Assembly: GCF_004358665.1 (NCBI RefSeq)
Contig: NZ_SMZR01000002.1
Span: 248,001-312,000, forward strand
From: Jeotgalibacillus sp. S-D1
Lineage (GTDB): Bacteria > Bacillota > Bacilli > Bacillales > Jeotgalibacillaceae
Reading direction: 5' to 3'
DNA length: 64,000 bases
Part shown: positions 9,842-17,673 of the stretch, in pieces
Position numbering within the stretch: the stretch's first letter is position 1
How the letters are laid out: every line of letters starts with the position of its first letter
Made by a program: the position numbers and the translations under genes
Notes under the pieces: model-generated
Databases searched by the model: none
Seen by the model: the letters and a program-made list of their open reading frames with translations, nothing else
Told to the model about the DNA's origin: nothing

Positions 9842-10486
9842 ATGGAAGTCAGCTTACTCTCTGTTCTATTTTTTAGCCTGCTGCTTGGGGCAAAGCATGC
9901 AGTTGAACCAGACCACATTATCGCAGTATCCACCCTTGCAAGCCGAAGCAGCACAATGAAAACATCTTCTCTTGCAGGCATTTATTGGGGGATTGGTCAC
10001 ACGATCACACTTCTGATTTGCGGCATTATCGTTATTGGTTTTAAAGCTGCGATTTCAGAAACCACCGCTTTGACACTTGAATCACTTGTCGGCGTAATGC
10101 TCATTGTACTCGGAATTCGCGCAATCCGTTCAACAGAAAATCAAGTAACGTCATCCCGCAACGGCACCCACTACGCAAAAGCCATGGGAATTGGTTTTGT
10201 TCATGGACTTGCCGGAAGCGCAGCGATGGTGCTGCTTGTAATGAGTACCATCGATACGCTGTGGGAAGGAAGCCTATACATGATTGTTTTCGGCATCGGC
10301 ACCTGCGCCGGGATGCTGGTGTTCACCAGTTTAATCGGAATTCCTTTTACCTTTAAGAAAAGCACGCTGCAGTGGCAGACAATGCTCAGTAAAGCCGCAG
10401 GGACAGTAAGCCTTTTATTCGGGATTTACTATCTGTATCAGCTGCTTGTGGTGGAGGGTCTGGGGAGACTGCTTTTTACACAATAA
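9842..10486 (+). CDS. ureH: UreH-type nickel permease-like protein
   Basis: Membrane protein of the NiCoT/UreH group, about six helices. The hallmark HX4DH nickel-binding motif is present near the N-terminus (HAVEPDH, residues 19-25), with GIGHTITL and GFVHGLAGSAAM helices that carry the second and third family signatures. UreH supplies nickel to urease in thermophilic Bacillus. It starts 48 nt after pucR with a GGAGG site, so it may be co-transcribed with pucR, which would tie nickel supply to ureide sensing. It is not adjacent to the urease structural genes. Confidence 0.88.
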   Translation: MEVSLLSVLFFSLLLGAKHAVEPDHIIAVSTLASRSSTMKTSSLAGIYWGIGHTITLLICGIIVIGFKAAISETTALTLESLVGVMLIVLGIRAIRSTENQVTSSRNGTHYAKAMGIGFVHGLAGSAAMVLLVMSTIDTLWEGSLYMIVFGIGTCAGMLVFTSLIGIPFTFKKSTLQWQTMLSKAAGTVSLLFGIYYLYQLLVVEGLGRLLFTQ

Positions 10487-10522
10487 AAAATCACATCTGC
10501 ATTTTTGCAGATGTGATTTTTT
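10485..10522. terminator. Bidirectional terminator between ureH and the CWB2 protease
   Basis: A 10-bp perfect stem TCACATCTGC/GCAGATGTGA with A-run and T-run flanks serves both convergent genes. Confidence 0.9.
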
Positions 10523-10526
10523 GAAA

Positions 10527-12992
10527 TTATTTATTCTTCAGCACCTTGTCCAGTTCCTCTTTCACATCTTCTGATACAGCGCCCTGGCTGCCGAAGATCG
10601 TGAAAGCTGAGTAGCTTTTAAGAAGGTCTTTTGTTGGTGCCGGAATGGACTTTTCACGAACCAGCAGAATAGGCGCATTCCGATTCGCTGCAAGGACGGA
10701 ACCTGCAAGGGCATCAGGAAAATTCGTTCCTGTTGCAGCGTATGCCTGTTCCTTCCCCATTAAAAGATTTGTTGTAATCGCTTTTGCCGTTTCATACCTC
10801 GTTGCCCCTCCATACCTTACAGGGGCAGGGAACTTCTTCATTACGGGGTCGCTTACAGCGCCGGTGCTGCCCACCACAATGGTTTTCTTTTTACCGGTTA
10901 AAGCTTCGAGCGTTTCAGCTGGCACCCGGTCAGCTCTGGTTAAAAGAATTGGCATGCCATTTTTCGCTGCGTAGGGAGAAACAGCGAGGGCATCAGGAAA
11001 GTTCAATCCCTGGGCCACTATTGCCTCTTCAGACGGCAGCCGTTCAGCGATTTGTGCTGCTGTTTCAAAACGATTCAGCCCCCCTATTCGCTCAACGGTC
11101 AGTCCTTTACTTTTCAGACGATTCTCCACTGCCTGTGACACGGCTCCCTTGCTGCCGAGAATAATCACTTTTTTTGCTTCTAATCTTTCAATCTCTTTTT
11201 CGGTCAGTGCATGAAGGCTGGATGCTCTGGTTAAAAGAATAGGTGCATTCTCTTTATAAGCGAGCGGACCTCCGGCTAAAGCGTCAGGGAAATCCGCACC
11301 AGTAGCCAAAACCACCGTTTCCGCCTTTTTCCATCCATTTTTGGAGATCGAAACGGCTGTTTCATAACGGTCCTTTCCGGCAATCCGTTTGGCTTCAGTA
11401 TCTGCATTTGATACTGTAATTTTTTTTTCTTTGCTGCGATTTCCCGCATTATCGGCTGCAATCACAGATAAAACAGCACCTGGCGCCTGATTAACAATCG
11501 ATACTGTAAATGCTCCATTGCTTGCAGCCTTGCCAGTGCCAAGCACTGTTTTACCAACCTTTACTGTAACGGTTGAAAGCGCCTCTGCGTATCCGGTGAC
11601 AGCTTCCGCCTCGCTGTTTACAGCATGTACGACTGGCTGAGCGGGAGCTGTAGTATCCTGATCTGATTTGGAGGCTACCCGGTATGCAATTGAGGAACCT
11701 TTATCAGCCGGCTGTGTAAATGGATCAGTTACCGGAATCTGTATCGCTCCCCCGCCTCTGAGAGAATGAGGAGAAGAACCAGTATAGCTGCGGCTTTTAA
11801 CAGCTGACAGTCCGTCTTCCCCCCGGAAGCCGTATAAGCCGCCCGATTCATTGAGATAAAGCGCCTGGCGAAAATCGGTTAAAAATTCTCCCAGTGACTT
11901 ATTGGAAGAAATGTATTTTTGAATAATCTCCTCCAACGCTTTTGTCCCACTTTTTTTGTTTGCAATTAATTCCTTGTAAATGGAGTCGCCCTGCTGGGTT
12001 TGGATCCGAAAATACTGGCCAAATAAGTAAGAAAGCGAGTAGTTGGATAAAACGTCTCCTTCATAATCCCAGTTTAGAAGAGAATGGCCCCTTGGGATGG
12101 AAGCAGAACGTTCATAATAACTGACCCTGTCTGAAAGCGGCTCTTTTAAATACATATGCTCAGCAGCCATGGCTAACGCTTCATCCAGCCAGACCTCCAT
12201 CTCCTCCCCTTTTTCCACCAGGACATTTTGATTAAAGTTCACCATATGCTGGAATTCATGCGCAATAGTTGAATAGGCATTGCTTACATCATAAGAGGAT
12301 TTTGTAAAGCCCATGGACGGATAGGTATCGATGTAAAAAATTTCAGAACGGTTGGAATAAGGCATATTGTATAGATCCCTGGCATAAAAATACCCGCCTA
12401 TATAGCCGCCGCTGCCATTGAATCCATCCTGAATATCAAACACCAGGATCGATACCCTGCTGTTTTGATCTACATCTGATTCCCTGGCAAAATTCTTCGT
12501 GATAAGAGGATAAATGTTCTGATCAAACTCTTTGCCCATTTCCTTGGCCTGTCCCGAAGTTATTTCATTGTTATGTACCCAGATTTCTCCGCGCTGACCG
12601 CTGTATTTCAAAACCGCCTCAATTTGATAATCTTCATTATTCGTATCATTTATTACCCAAAACTTCTTCTTATCACCAACTTTATAAGGTAAAATGTTTT
12701 GGTTTTTCTTGATGCCGGATAAAGGAGCATCTGCAGATTTAGGATCAAACATCAGCCGTTTATCGACTCTGTAGGCTTCCAAAGGGAGGGATTCATGTGT
12801 TGTCATTTTTTTGTTTAGTTCACTTATTGAAAAGGTCCCCGTTGACTGTGTTTTGGAAGAATTCAATGATTCGTTGCTTATAATAGCTGCCTTGCCGCTT
12901 TCGCTCGAGCTTCCCGCAGCACTTTGAACCTGTGAATCAGGTACTAAAACATACACGAAAAGCAAGGTGATAAGTATAGAAGTAAATTTCAA
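10527..12992 (-). CDS. Secreted HEXXH metalloprotease with three CWB2 repeats
   Basis: Probably an exported, wall-attached zinc protease. Layout: signal peptide (1-25), protease region with HEFQH at 245-249 and a downstream WLDEALAMAAEH (likely third ligand Glu, about 271), then an Ig-like domain (about 450-528), then three tandem cell-wall-binding repeats (about 536-818), each with R-[YF]-ETA and an FPDALA core. CWB2 repeats bind secondary wall polymers. The catalytic half resembles the M30 hyicolysin group; the closeness is uncertain. Start is TTG at 12992 after GAAGGG. It stands alone between terminators. Confidence 0.82.
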   Translation of the reverse strand: MKFTSILITLLFVYVLVPDSQVQSAAGSSSESGKAAIISNESLNSSKTQSTGTFSISELNKKMTTHESLPLEAYRVDKRLMFDPKSADAPLSGIKKNQNILPYKVGDKKKFWVINDTNNEDYQIEAVLKYSGQRGEIWVHNNEITSGQAKEMGKEFDQNIYPLITKNFARESDVDQNSRVSILVFDIQDGFNGSGGYIGGYFYARDLYNMPYSNRSEIFYIDTYPSMGFTKSSYDVSNAYSTIAHEFQHMVNFNQNVLVEKGEEMEVWLDEALAMAAEHMYLKEPLSDRVSYYERSASIPRGHSLLNWDYEGDVLSNYSLSYLFGQYFRIQTQQGDSIYKELIANKKSGTKALEEIIQKYISSNKSLGEFLTDFRQALYLNESGGLYGFRGEDGLSAVKSRSYTGSSPHSLRGGGAIQIPVTDPFTQPADKGSSIAYRVASKSDQDTTAPAQPVVHAVNSEAEAVTGYAEALSTVTVKVGKTVLGTGKAASNGAFTVSIVNQAPGAVLSVIAADNAGNRSKEKKITVSNADTEAKRIAGKDRYETAVSISKNGWKKAETVVLATGADFPDALAGGPLAYKENAPILLTRASSLHALTEKEIERLEAKKVIILGSKGAVSQAVENRLKSKGLTVERIGGLNRFETAAQIAERLPSEEAIVAQGLNFPDALAVSPYAAKNGMPILLTRADRVPAETLEALTGKKKTIVVGSTGAVSDPVMKKFPAPVRYGGATRYETAKAITTNLLMGKEQAYAATGTNFPDALAGSVLAANRNAPILLVREKSIPAPTKDLLKSYSAFTIFGSQGAVSEDVKEELDKVLKNK

Positions 12993-13128
12993 CTGGGTAC
13001 CCTTCCTTCTGACAAATTATTCTTATTTCTATAGTATACTATTGATCTGGTAATTTGTAGGTAAAAAGAAGTGTTTTATTGAAATTTAAAAATTTCACGT
13101 TCATTACCGACAGCTAACATTCAAAATT

Positions 13129-13166
13129 GAATAAAAAAAGAGATTGCAAGTAACCTGGCAATCTCA
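13129..13166 (-). terminator. Terminator overlapping the ysnE-like stop codon
   Basis: Stem GAGATTGC/GCAATCTC with a 10-nt loop and a seven-base T-run on the minus strand. The stem begins inside the stop codon of the acetyltransferase gene. Confidence 0.85.
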
Positions 13167-13619
13167 CAATTCCTTCGTCATAAATACACTGTTTGGATCC
13201 TCATTGTAATCAGCAAATGGCTCACAATAATGAAAACCAAAACTTTCGTACAGTTTTCTGGCTGGTTCAAAAGCTTTCATAGACCCTGTCTCCAGGCTGA
13301 TTTGCGTATACCCCCGGCGTTTTGCTTCTGCGAGAATATGCTGCAGAAGTTTTCTGGCTACCCCTTTTCTTAAATAAAGGGAAGAAGTCCGCATTGATTT
13401 TACTTCTCCATGCTTTTCATTCAGTTCCTTTAGCGCTCCACATCCGGCTAATTCTAATCCTTCCCATGCACTCCAAAATGTAATATCCGGTTTTTTCAGT
13501 GCCTCTGCATCCAGCGCATGAATGCTTCCGGGCGGAGAGTGCAGCGACATCTGATGAAGATGCTCCGTAAGCAGTCCCTCCACCTGTGATCCGCTTAAAT
13601 CATCCAATCTAATATCCAC
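13164..13619 (-). CDS. YsnE-like GNAT acetyltransferase
   Basis: Small GNAT-fold N-acetyltransferase. The acetyl-CoA loop lies in SLYLRKGVARKLLQHI, and the C-terminus PARKLYESFGFHYCEPFADY closely resembles B. subtilis YsnE as remembered; YsnE has been linked to indole-acetate production, but its substrate is not established. I start at the GTG at 13619, because GGGAGAG lies 6 nt upstream and the product then begins like the family (MDIRLDDLSG); an ATG at 13634 has no ribosome site. It follows the Nudix gene in the same direction. Confidence 0.85.
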   Translation of the reverse strand: MDIRLDDLSGSQVEGLLTEHLHQMSLHSPPGSIHALDAEALKKPDITFWSAWEGLELAGCGALKELNEKHGEVKSMRTSSLYLRKGVARKLLQHILAEAKRRGYTQISLETGSMKAFEPARKLYESFGFHYCEPFADYNEDPNSVFMTKEL

Positions 13620-13637
13620 GATCAACTCTCCCATATG

Positions 13638-14129
13638 TCAGATTAAAGCACACTCAAGAATTTCCTGATAGAGTTCATTCCAATCAGGCTTATATTTTTC
13701 ACACTCATCTGGATTTATAAAAATCCTTTTTGATGATTCGTTCTCAGCTTTAAATTCAAAGACCCGCTCTATTTTCATTTTGCAGAATACCTGATACCCT
13801 ATTCTCGGATAAGGACCGGTTTCTTCCCAGTGCGCATTTTCACTGTGGTCAACACAGATATAGCCAAGAATATCGCAGTCTCCAGCAACATACCCTTCCT
13901 CAAACGCTTCCCGCTTCAAGCATTCAATGGGCGTTTCACCTTCTTCAATATGACCTCCCGGCAAATCCCATCCTCTTTTATTTAAATGAACGAAAAGCAG
14001 TTTTTCTTCTTGAAAGCAACAGCCATGAACACTCGTGATCAATTCTCCCGGCGGAAGCTTCGCCGTTTGAATCCATGATAATTTCACGATAGCTCCATCC
14101 CAGTTGACGCTGATGGCAGACAAATTCAA
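13638..14129 (-). CDS. Nudix hydrolase
   Basis: Pyrophosphohydrolase with a complete Nudix box, GGHIEEGETPIECLKREAFEEG (positions about 79-100: G-x5-E-x7-REAFEEG). Substrate cannot be read from sequence. Start is TTG at 14129 (or the TTG two codons later) after GGAGGTGA. It lies 18 nt upstream of the GNAT gene, so the two are likely one unit. Confidence 0.88.
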   Translation of the reverse strand: MNLSAISVNWDGAIVKLSWIQTAKLPPGELITSVHGCCFQEEKLLFVHLNKRGWDLPGGHIEEGETPIECLKREAFEEGYVAGDCDILGYICVDHSENAHWEETGPYPRIGYQVFCKMKIERVFEFKAENESSKRIFINPDECEKYKPDWNELYQEILECALI

Positions 14130-14247
14130 TTCACCTCCGTCTATAACGCAGCATTCTTTATACTATAAATATTTTCATGCTGTTATAAAAGAAGCTAACG
14201 GGAAATAATTAAAAATTTCATTATGTTTCTCATTAACAAGGCCTAAA

Positions 14248-14292
14248 AAAAGAACTTACTTTGAACAAAAACTGTTCAAAATAAGTTCTTAC
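14248..14292 (-). terminator. Terminator after the CNNM/CBS transporter gene
   Basis: Long imperfect stem: AAGAACTTA and TTTGAACA arms pair across an AAAAAC loop, followed by a T7 tract on the minus strand. Confidence 0.85.
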
Positions 14293-14295
14293 TTT

Positions 14296-15600
14296 TTACG
14301 TTGGTAAAACTTCTAAACGCACAACCAGTATCTGATGATTTTCCATTTCTTTTACTGTCCACTTATGCTTTTCATCACTCAGCACTTCATCGCCTTCAGT
14401 AATTTCTTCCATGTGATGCTGCAGCCAGCCGGCAATTGTATCAACTTCTTGTTTATTTTCAAATTCGATACCGAACCGATCCTCCAGGTCTTCCAACAGC
14501 AAACGTCCATTAATATTGTATTGAAGCTCCCCTGCTTCTTCAATATCAGGGCGTTCGTCTTCATCAAACTCATCCCTTATTTCACCGACGATTTCTTCAA
14601 GGATATCTTCAAGTGTTAATAAACCTGCAGTACCTCCATACTCATCAATCACTAAAGCCATATGAACGCGCTCATACTGCATTTTTAACATGGCATCCTG
14701 AAGACGTGTCTGCTCATTGATCAACACGATAAGATGCAGACCGTTTTCTAACTGATAAGAACGATTCTTCACCACACTGGTCAGCATTTCTTTAACATTA
14801 ACAAAACCTACAATATGATCCTTATCATTATTCTCCGTAACAGGAAAACGAGTATATTGGTGCTCATCTACAATCGATAAAATCTGCTCCATATCCATAG
14901 AAAGGTCTAATGTTTCCATTTGAACACGAGGGACCATAATATCTTTCGCTACTCTTTCATCAAATGCAAAAATATTTTCCATGAAGGAAAGTTCTGTTTC
15001 ATTAATTTCTCCGCTTTGATAACTTTGTGTCATAATAATTTTCAGCTCTTCTTCAGAGTGGGCCTGTTCGTGACCGGCAGGCTGTACCCCAAAGGCACGA
15101 AGCAGTAACCGGGCGGATCCATTTAATGTCCAGATGGCAGGAAACATAATTTTCCCGAACCAATACAATGGACGAGCCAGCAGAAGGGTCATTTTTTCAG
15201 CATATTGAATTGCCAGTGTTTTTGGCGCTAACTCACCAATTACAACATGTAAAAATGTTACTAAAGCAAAAGCGACAGCAAAGCTAATAATTGTGGAAAG
15301 AGACGCTGGGACGCCGATGTCATCAAACAAAGGATGCAGAATTTTTTCCACTGTCGGCTCCCCAAGCCACCCAAGTCCAAGAGCGGTAACCGTAATCCCC
15401 AACTGACATGCAGATAAATAGTAATCCAAATCCGTTACCAACTTTTTAACAACTGGTGCCGTTTTGTTTCCTTCTGCAATTAACTGATCAACCCGGGATA
15501 TCCTGACTTTTACAACCGCAAACTCTGATCCAACAAAAAAAGCTGTTAAACCAATTAATACTGCCACCAAAACAAGATTTAAAATCAATATACTGTCCAA
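14296..15600 (-). CDS. HlyC/CorC-family CNNM-CBS transporter
   Basis: Membrane protein with an N-terminal DUF21/CNNM domain (four hydrophobic segments, about 1-190, with the GSEFAVVKVRISR and QLGITVTALGLGW motifs), a CBS pair (about 205-335, IMVPRVQM and VIDEYGGTAGLLTLEDILEE) and a C-terminal CorC_HlyC domain. Members such as B. subtilis YhdP/MpfA export Mg2+. Start is TTG at 15600. The ribosome site is unusual: AGGGG lies in the 3' arm of a CCCC-N7-GGGG hairpin, and a stronger GGAGGTG lies just before that hairpin. The upstream MerR gene, 39 nt away, probably regulates it. Confidence 0.88.
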   Translation of the reverse strand: MDSILILNLVLVAVLIGLTAFFVGSEFAVVKVRISRVDQLIAEGNKTAPVVKKLVTDLDYYLSACQLGITVTALGLGWLGEPTVEKILHPLFDDIGVPASLSTIISFAVAFALVTFLHVVIGELAPKTLAIQYAEKMTLLLARPLYWFGKIMFPAIWTLNGSARLLLRAFGVQPAGHEQAHSEEELKIIMTQSYQSGEINETELSFMENIFAFDERVAKDIMVPRVQMETLDLSMDMEQILSIVDEHQYTRFPVTENNDKDHIVGFVNVKEMLTSVVKNRSYQLENGLHLIVLINEQTRLQDAMLKMQYERVHMALVIDEYGGTAGLLTLEDILEEIVGEIRDEFDEDERPDIEEAGELQYNINGRLLLEDLEDRFGIEFENKQEVDTIAGWLQHHMEEITEGDEVLSDEKHKWTVKEMENHQILVVRLEVLPT

Positions 15601-15606
15601 TAAGTT

Positions 15607-15631
15607 CCCCTAAAAAAGGGGATTCACCTCC
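15607..15631 (-). promoter_or_regulatory. Hairpin with split ribosome site before the CNNM gene
   Basis: On the mRNA the order is GGAGGTG, AAT, CCCC, a 7-nt U-rich loop, GGGG, AACTTA, TTG start. The stem hides the proximal AGGGG but would bring GGAGGTG to a workable distance, so the hairpin can either block or bridge initiation. Confidence 0.45.
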
Positions 15632-15639
15632 GAATTTAT

Positions 15640-16032
15640 CTAACTTAATAATGTTGATATCATGTGCAGCACCGGAACCATTTTATACTGTAATTCCTTT
15701 GCTACATAGCACTTCTCCTCAGGAGATGCATGCTCAATCGCTGATTTCAGCGATTCTAATTTCTTTTCCAGATGCTCAAGCTCTTCATTCACATCATCCA
15801 GCTGGGATACTGAAAGGTCTTTATTTGACTCAGACAATATCTTCTTTATTTCAGGAAGCGTCATGCGGCTCTCTTTTAAGTATTGGATATGTTTGATTTT
15901 CTCAAACACCGATTCTGAATAAAGACGGTAATTCGCTTCTGAACGGGTATATGGCAAGAGCCCCATTTGTGTATAATAATCAATCGTACGGGTTGAAAGA
16001 CCACTGACTTTTGCAACCTTTCCGATCCGTAT
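15640..16032 (-). CDS. MerR-family regulator with apparent AUA start
   Basis: Winged-helix MerR regulator, about 130 residues. The first canonical ATG (15966) would remove the N-terminal helix-turn-helix; the open frame continues upstream through IRIGKVAKVSGLSTRTIDYY, which is a complete MerR DNA-binding helix pair. Between the upstream in-frame TAA and 15966 there is no ATG, GTG or TTG. A GGGGAGG site is placed 5 nt before an ATA codon at 16032, exactly where relatives have ATG. The C-terminal half is a coiled-coil dimerisation helix. Either a rare AUA start, a start-loss mutation, or a sequence error. Confidence 0.75.
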   Translation of the reverse strand: MRIGKVAKVSGLSTRTIDYYTQMGLLPYTRSEANYRLYSESVFEKIKHIQYLKESRMTLPEIKKILSESNKDLSVSQLDDVNEELEHLEKKLESLKSAIEHASPEEKCYVAKELQYKMVPVLHMISTLLS

Positions 16033-16129
16033 TAACGCCTCCCCATTATTCTCACCGTCCTCTTATTTTCATATAAATAAACTATACAGCAGAACGTTAT
16101 GGATTACAATTTTTGATCACTTTATTCCA

Positions 16130-16183
16130 AATAAAAATTGACTGGCATGAGCGCGGTTTAATACCGTCTGCACACCAGTCATT
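16130..16183 (-). terminator. Terminator after the GT2-TPR glycosyltransferase
   Basis: Outer stem TGACTGG/CCAGTCA with an inner pairing around GGTTTAATACC, followed on the minus strand by AATTTTTATT. Confidence 0.7.
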
Positions 16184-16204
16184 TGGTTTCTTGCGAAGAT
16201 CATT

Positions 16205-17284
16205 TTATTCCGTTTTACCTAACTTTTTATCAAAATAAGCTTTATTGCTTAATATGCTTTTATCATTTGGACGATACTTTCTGGCCTCTTCATTATGGAA
16301 ATATGCTTTCTCCGCCTCTCCAATCCGGTCATAGCAAACACACATCTGAAGATGCGGGTACCAGGTATGATAAGCAGGATAGCTGAAGCTCCAGCGGTTC
16401 TCATCCGGCACGATCTGTGTGGCAAGTGTGTACCAGTATATGGCGGATTGGAATTCTTTCTTTCTCTGAAAATTGTAGCCAATCCTGCTGCACGTTTCAG
16501 CCCTTGGTGTTTTGGAAAAGACAAAGGAATGGAAAAGAGATTTAAGTTCGTTATCTAAATCCCCGAGGAAACGGTAGCAGTCTCCCCTGTTGATACAGGC
16601 ATATATTTTGTCTTCAACCCAGCCTTCTGTCATCTCAATATTTTTTGTATAGGATTCAATTGCTTCCTCGTAATGTCCATTTTCTCTAAGCTCATTGCCA
16701 TAATAAAAATGATCACGTGCTCCAAAGACGTCCCCTCGTTCAAGTTTCATCTTGTAAATATTTAAATTTCGTCCAACAGAATGGCCTGTTTTTTTGTGAG
16801 TAATGGCGATATCTGAATTGATTATGTTCCCTGAAACATTGAGGTAATTGTGTACCTCCCCTTCCCACCTGAAATTTTTAGCTGTCTTTACAAGCCTGTT
16901 TCTTCTGTATTGGAGCGTAACATTGCCAAATTCGTCTGTACCTGCATTGTAAAACATTGAAACAGAATCCACTGCGGGATCCAGTGTTTCTTTTAACTTT
17001 TTAAGTTTTTTTTGATCCTCTTCAGTTAAAATATCGTCTGCGTCCAGGTAAAAAATATATTCCTTGGTCGCATGACTGAACGATTCATTCCTGGCTGGCG
17101 CAAAACCATTCCATTCAGCATGAAATATACGGTCAGTGTATTCTTTTGCAATTTCCACTGTCCTGTCAGTTGAACCTGTATCAACAATATTGATTTCATC
17201 AACAATGTCTTTCACACAATCCAGGCAGCGGGCAAGCACATCTTCTTCATTTTTTACGATCATACATAAACTGATTGATACCAT
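16205..17284 (-). CDS. Family 2 glycosyltransferase with TPR-like tail
   Basis: Cytoplasmic GT-A glycosyltransferase. Residues 1-110 carry SLCMIVKNEE, IVDTGSTDRTVEIA and the metal-binding DADD motif (YLDADDIL); the region after about residue 200 is a run of helical TPR-like repeats (YYGNELRENGHYEEAIESY and similar). This architecture is common in Bacillus glycosyltransferases of unknown acceptor. ATG at 17284 has GGAG with 7-nt spacing; the ATG two codons earlier is too close to the site. The divergent partner is another glycosyltransferase. Confidence 0.88.
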   Translation of the reverse strand: MVSISLCMIVKNEEDVLARCLDCVKDIVDEINIVDTGSTDRTVEIAKEYTDRIFHAEWNGFAPARNESFSHATKEYIFYLDADDILTEEDQKKLKKLKETLDPAVDSVSMFYNAGTDEFGNVTLQYRRNRLVKTAKNFRWEGEVHNYLNVSGNIINSDIAITHKKTGHSVGRNLNIYKMKLERGDVFGARDHFYYGNELRENGHYEEAIESYTKNIEMTEGWVEDKIYACINRGDCYRFLGDLDNELKSLFHSFVFSKTPRAETCSRIGYNFQRKKEFQSAIYWYTLATQIVPDENRWSFSYPAYHTWYPHLQMCVCYDRIGEAEKAYFHNEEARKYRPNDKSILSNKAYFDKKLGKTE

Positions 17285-17518
17285 TTTCATTCTCCTTTTT
17301 CGAGAAATTTTAAGATCTGATCAATTTTTCCTCATCGAATAGATTGTATGATTCGAGGGCTTGTACAGTTTCCCATTACTTAAAAGATTCATGAAAAACC
17401 ATGAACCTTTGGGTGAAAATTATATTGGAAGCATGCTAAAAGTACAGCTTACATACCGATCCGCAATTTATCATTTTACATGCAAGTGACTATTCATAAT
17501 CTCCATGCTAAATAATAT
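17285..17518. other. Intergenic region between divergent glycosyltransferase genes
   Basis: AT-rich spacer. A short stem TTCATG-AAAAAC-CATGAA lies near 17387-17404. I see no convincing promoter pair and no ORF with a ribosome site. Confidence 0.4.
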
Positions 17519-17656
17519 GTTCAAATTAGAGCATCGAACAAAATATATGTATTAGTTGCTAGCTGGGGGTTAGGGAAAGCCGCTGCTGATCAGCAAGGTG
17601 AAAGAAATATTACTCCTTCAGTTCTTTATAGCCAGTTATTATTAGAAAAACTATAA
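17519..17656 (+). pseudogene. Headless 3' gene remnant before the GT4 gene
   Basis: A 45-codon open frame with coding-like composition (containing WGLGKAAADQQGERN and ending YSQLLLEKL-stop) directly abuts a TAA and no in-frame ATG, GTG or TTG precedes it. Its stop lies 17 nt before the next ATG, with that gene's GGAGG in between, just as an upstream operon gene would be spaced. I interpret it as the tail of a gene whose 5' part was lost. No family recognised. Confidence 0.4.
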
Positions 17657-17673
17657 ACAAATTGGAGGCCCTC

